NCBI RefSeq assembly: GCF_030708075.1
Contig: NZ_CP117982.1
Location: 3,030,672 to 3,094,671 of the forward strand
Source: Candidatus Epulonipiscium viviparus
GTDB lineage: Bacteria > Bacillota > Clostridia > Lachnospirales > Cellulosilyticaceae
Direction: 5' to 3'
Length of the DNA stretch: 64,000 bases
The notes below the pieces were generated by a model, which was not told where the DNA came from, did no database searches, and worked only from the letters and a program-made list of their open reading frames with translations. This document shows, piece by piece, positions 62,697 through 64,000 of this stretch. Each line of letters begins with the position of its first letter. Position 1 is the stretch's first letter. The position numbers and the translations under genes are program-made.

Positions 62697-62936
62697 ATAT
62701 TTGAAAAGCATTGTTTATTGAGCGGCCCGCTTTTCTATGAATATACTCTATATCCGCCTCAATATTAGAGTAATTATATTATACAATTATTACACAAATA
62801 ATACTACTGTGAAATTTAGGAAATATATGTGATATGATTGTGAATTACAAATGCGATGGGGAATGAGAATAATTGTAAAAAAGATTTCGACTGGATGTTT
62901 AGGATCGGATTTTATGGGCAATACTTAAAATTGATA
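62697..62936. other. Upstream region of the membrane-peptide gene, copy A
   Basis: About 240 AT-rich bases, nearly identical in copy B. They contain a perfect inverted repeat TACTCTA...TAGAGTA (62744-62750 / 62766-62772) that may be an operator, and TATAAT-like sequences on the minus strand (about 62775-62792). No gene is seen. Confidence 0.55.
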
Positions 62937-63089
62937 TTACTCAGAATGATTTTTAAGAAAAATATCTTCAGAAGGATGATCATTCATGGAATTAGTATTA
63001 AGCTCTAGAGATACTTTTTTATTTTTAAAATCCACATAAAATTTAAATGGAGTTTTAGAAAGTATCAAAATAACAAAAGGCTTACGCAT
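62937..63089 (-). pseudogene. Truncated copy 2 of the small membrane-peptide gene
   Basis: 50 codons: MRKPFVILILSK then TPFKFYVDFKNKKVSLELN and an acidic end NHSE that keeps the original stop. The 5' end has the same replacement junction as copy 1, so both descend from one truncation event followed by duplication. No ribosome binding site. Confidence 0.65.
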
Positions 63090-63208
63090 AATTAATTGTG
63101 TGTGGGCTTTTTTCAGTTGCGAAAGATAGGGCTAAAGATAGGATTAGTAAAAGAGAAAAAAATTATATTGGATGTTTAGGATTGGATTTTATAGGCAATA
63201 CTTAAAAT

Positions 63209-63232
63209 AGAAAGCACGAATGAGTGCTTTCT
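63209..63232 (-). terminator. Terminator of membrane-peptide gene copy B
   Basis: Same 9-bp AGAAAGCAC/GTGCTTTCT hairpin as copy A. Confidence 0.75.
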
Positions 63233-63299
63233 AGAATGTTTTAATTGGACCATGAAAGTATTTTAAGATAAAGAGAGTTTTTTTGTCAAATTAAAAATT

Positions 63300-63328
63300 G
63301 TTACTCTCATTTGTCTTGAATTTATAAT
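63300..63328 (+). promoter_or_regulatory. Candidate antisense promoter, copy B
   Basis: GTTACT, 17 bases, TATAAT (63323-63328), conserved in position with copy A although flanking bases have changed. Confidence 0.45.
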
Positions 63329-63375
63329 AGGCGTACATCATCTATATGAGATGAAAGTTACCTGTTTATAGAGAC

Positions 63376-63561
63376 TTACTCAGAATGATCATTAATATCT
63401 TCAAGAAGAATATCTTCAGAAGGCTGATCATTCATGGGCTTAGTGTTAAGCTCTAGAGATACTTTTTTATTTTTAAAATCCATATAAAATTTAAATGGAG
63501 TTTTTGAAAGTATCAAAATAACAATAATAATTGCTAAAGCTATAGCTTGTACGTCGCTCAT
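63376..63561 (-). CDS. Small membrane peptide, candidate type I toxin (copy B)
   Basis: 61 residues, identical to copy A through the helix and basic segment; the tail differs (DQPSEDILLEDINDHSE). The leader, Shine-Dalgarno and start are the same as in copy A. Divergence limited to the C-terminal tail and the 3' untranslated region is what would be expected if each copy were paired with its own antisense RNA, but it could also be drift. Confidence 0.65.
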   Translation of the reverse strand: MSDVQAIALAIIIVILILSKTPFKFYMDFKNKKVSLELNTKPMNDQPSEDILLEDINDHSE

Positions 63562-63881
63562 CATGGCCCCCCCTTTCTGTGGTAATCTTTCCACAGTCCG
63601 AAGTGGGGAACATACAACCACCGCACCCTTCTGTATGCGGTATATTTGAAAAGCATTGTTTATTTAGCGGCCCGCTTTTCTATGAATATACTCTATATCC
63701 GCCTCAATATTAGAGTAATTATATTATACAATTATTACACAAATAATACTACTGTGAAATTTAGGAAATATATGTGATGTGATTGTGAATTACAAATGCG
63801 ATGGGGAATGAGAATAATTGTAAAAAAGATTTCGACTGGATGTTTAGGATCGGATTTTATGGGCAATACTTAAAATTGATA

Positions 63882-64000
63882 TTACTCAGAATGATTTTTA
63901 AGAAAAATATCTTCAGAAGATTGATCATTCATGGGTTTAGTATTAAGCTCTAGTGATACTTTTTTATTTTTAAAATCTATATAAAATTTAAATGGAGTTT
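63882..64000 (-). pseudogene. Truncated copy 3 of the small membrane-peptide gene (runs off window)
   Basis: The 3' part from KTPFKFY through the acidic tail is visible, with the stop at 63882-63884. The 5' junction is beyond the window, so truncation is inferred from the alternating pattern and from the tail, which matches truncated copy 2. Confidence 0.5.

Larger units (their letters stand above)
61932..64000. repeat. Tandem array, about 945-bp period, of small membrane-peptide loci
   Basis: The period carries one intact peptide gene (62431, 63376; exactly 945 apart) and one 5'-truncated copy (61990, 62937, 63882). A motif of about 50 bases (GGATGTTTAGGATTGGATTT then TATAGGCAATACTTAAAA) lies on the 3' side of every gene copy. 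The array continues beyond the window. Confidence 0.92.

Overview
This is an AT-rich window from a low-GC, spore-forming, Gram-positive anaerobe of the class Clostridia. Evidence for sporulation: a SpoVM micropeptide gene, a TepA/YlzJ pair beside an aspartokinase, and a Csp-like subtilase. Evidence for anaerobic life: an anaerobic ribonucleotide reductase activase and a sulfatase whose active-site motif suits the oxygen-independent maturase. The S-layer-homology (SLH) surface protein and several synteny blocks suggest a Lachnospirales-like lineage, but that placement is inference. No transposase, integrase, phage gene or CRISPR array was seen.

Layout. 1-8.4 kb: 5' end of RNase R, a short-chain dehydrogenase, three tandem BspA-type leucine-rich-repeat proteins, an ECF transporter S component with a frameshifted nucleoside-kinase-like gene, a YitT membrane protein, a secreted YARHG protein, and a lamin-tail-domain protein built on a 12-bp acidic repeat (frameshifted). 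8.4-14.6 kb: a two-module glycosyltransferase and two secreted proteins. 14.6-24.3 kb: housekeeping block (rpmB, rluB, tRNA-Arg, rnpB, tRNA-Leu, ylzJ, tepA, lysC, TSCPD protein, CAP protein, subtilase, scpAB, yeiH). 24.2-28.1 kb: spoVM-thiN-rpe-rsgA-nrdG-HD protein operon, read leftwards. 28.4-34.9 kb: antiporter, M18 aminopeptidase, then ywlC-rpiB-upp-dCMP deaminase-WecA/TagO-like gene. 34.9-38.6 kb: RelA/SpoT-domain protein, TetR regulator and sulfatase.

39.06-59.13 kb appears to be one giant gene (about 6,690 codons) for an SLH-anchored surface protein. It now reads as five open segments because of small indels. Its centre holds eight nearly identical 639-bp (213-residue) units plus a partial ninth, with mosaic variation. 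A second secreted protein (59.2-61.9 kb) shares a module with the secreted protein at 11.2-13.5 kb.

61.9-64.0 kb is a tandem array with a period of about 945 bp. Intact small membrane-peptide genes alternate with 5'-truncated copies. Each intact gene has a candidate opposing promoter and hairpins that resemble a type I toxin-antitoxin locus. This is the strongest candidate here for an undescribed system.

At least nine indels interrupt otherwise good coding frames: three outside the giant gene and six within it. Most lie in homopolymers or near-identical repeats, so consensus error must be excluded before any is called biological.
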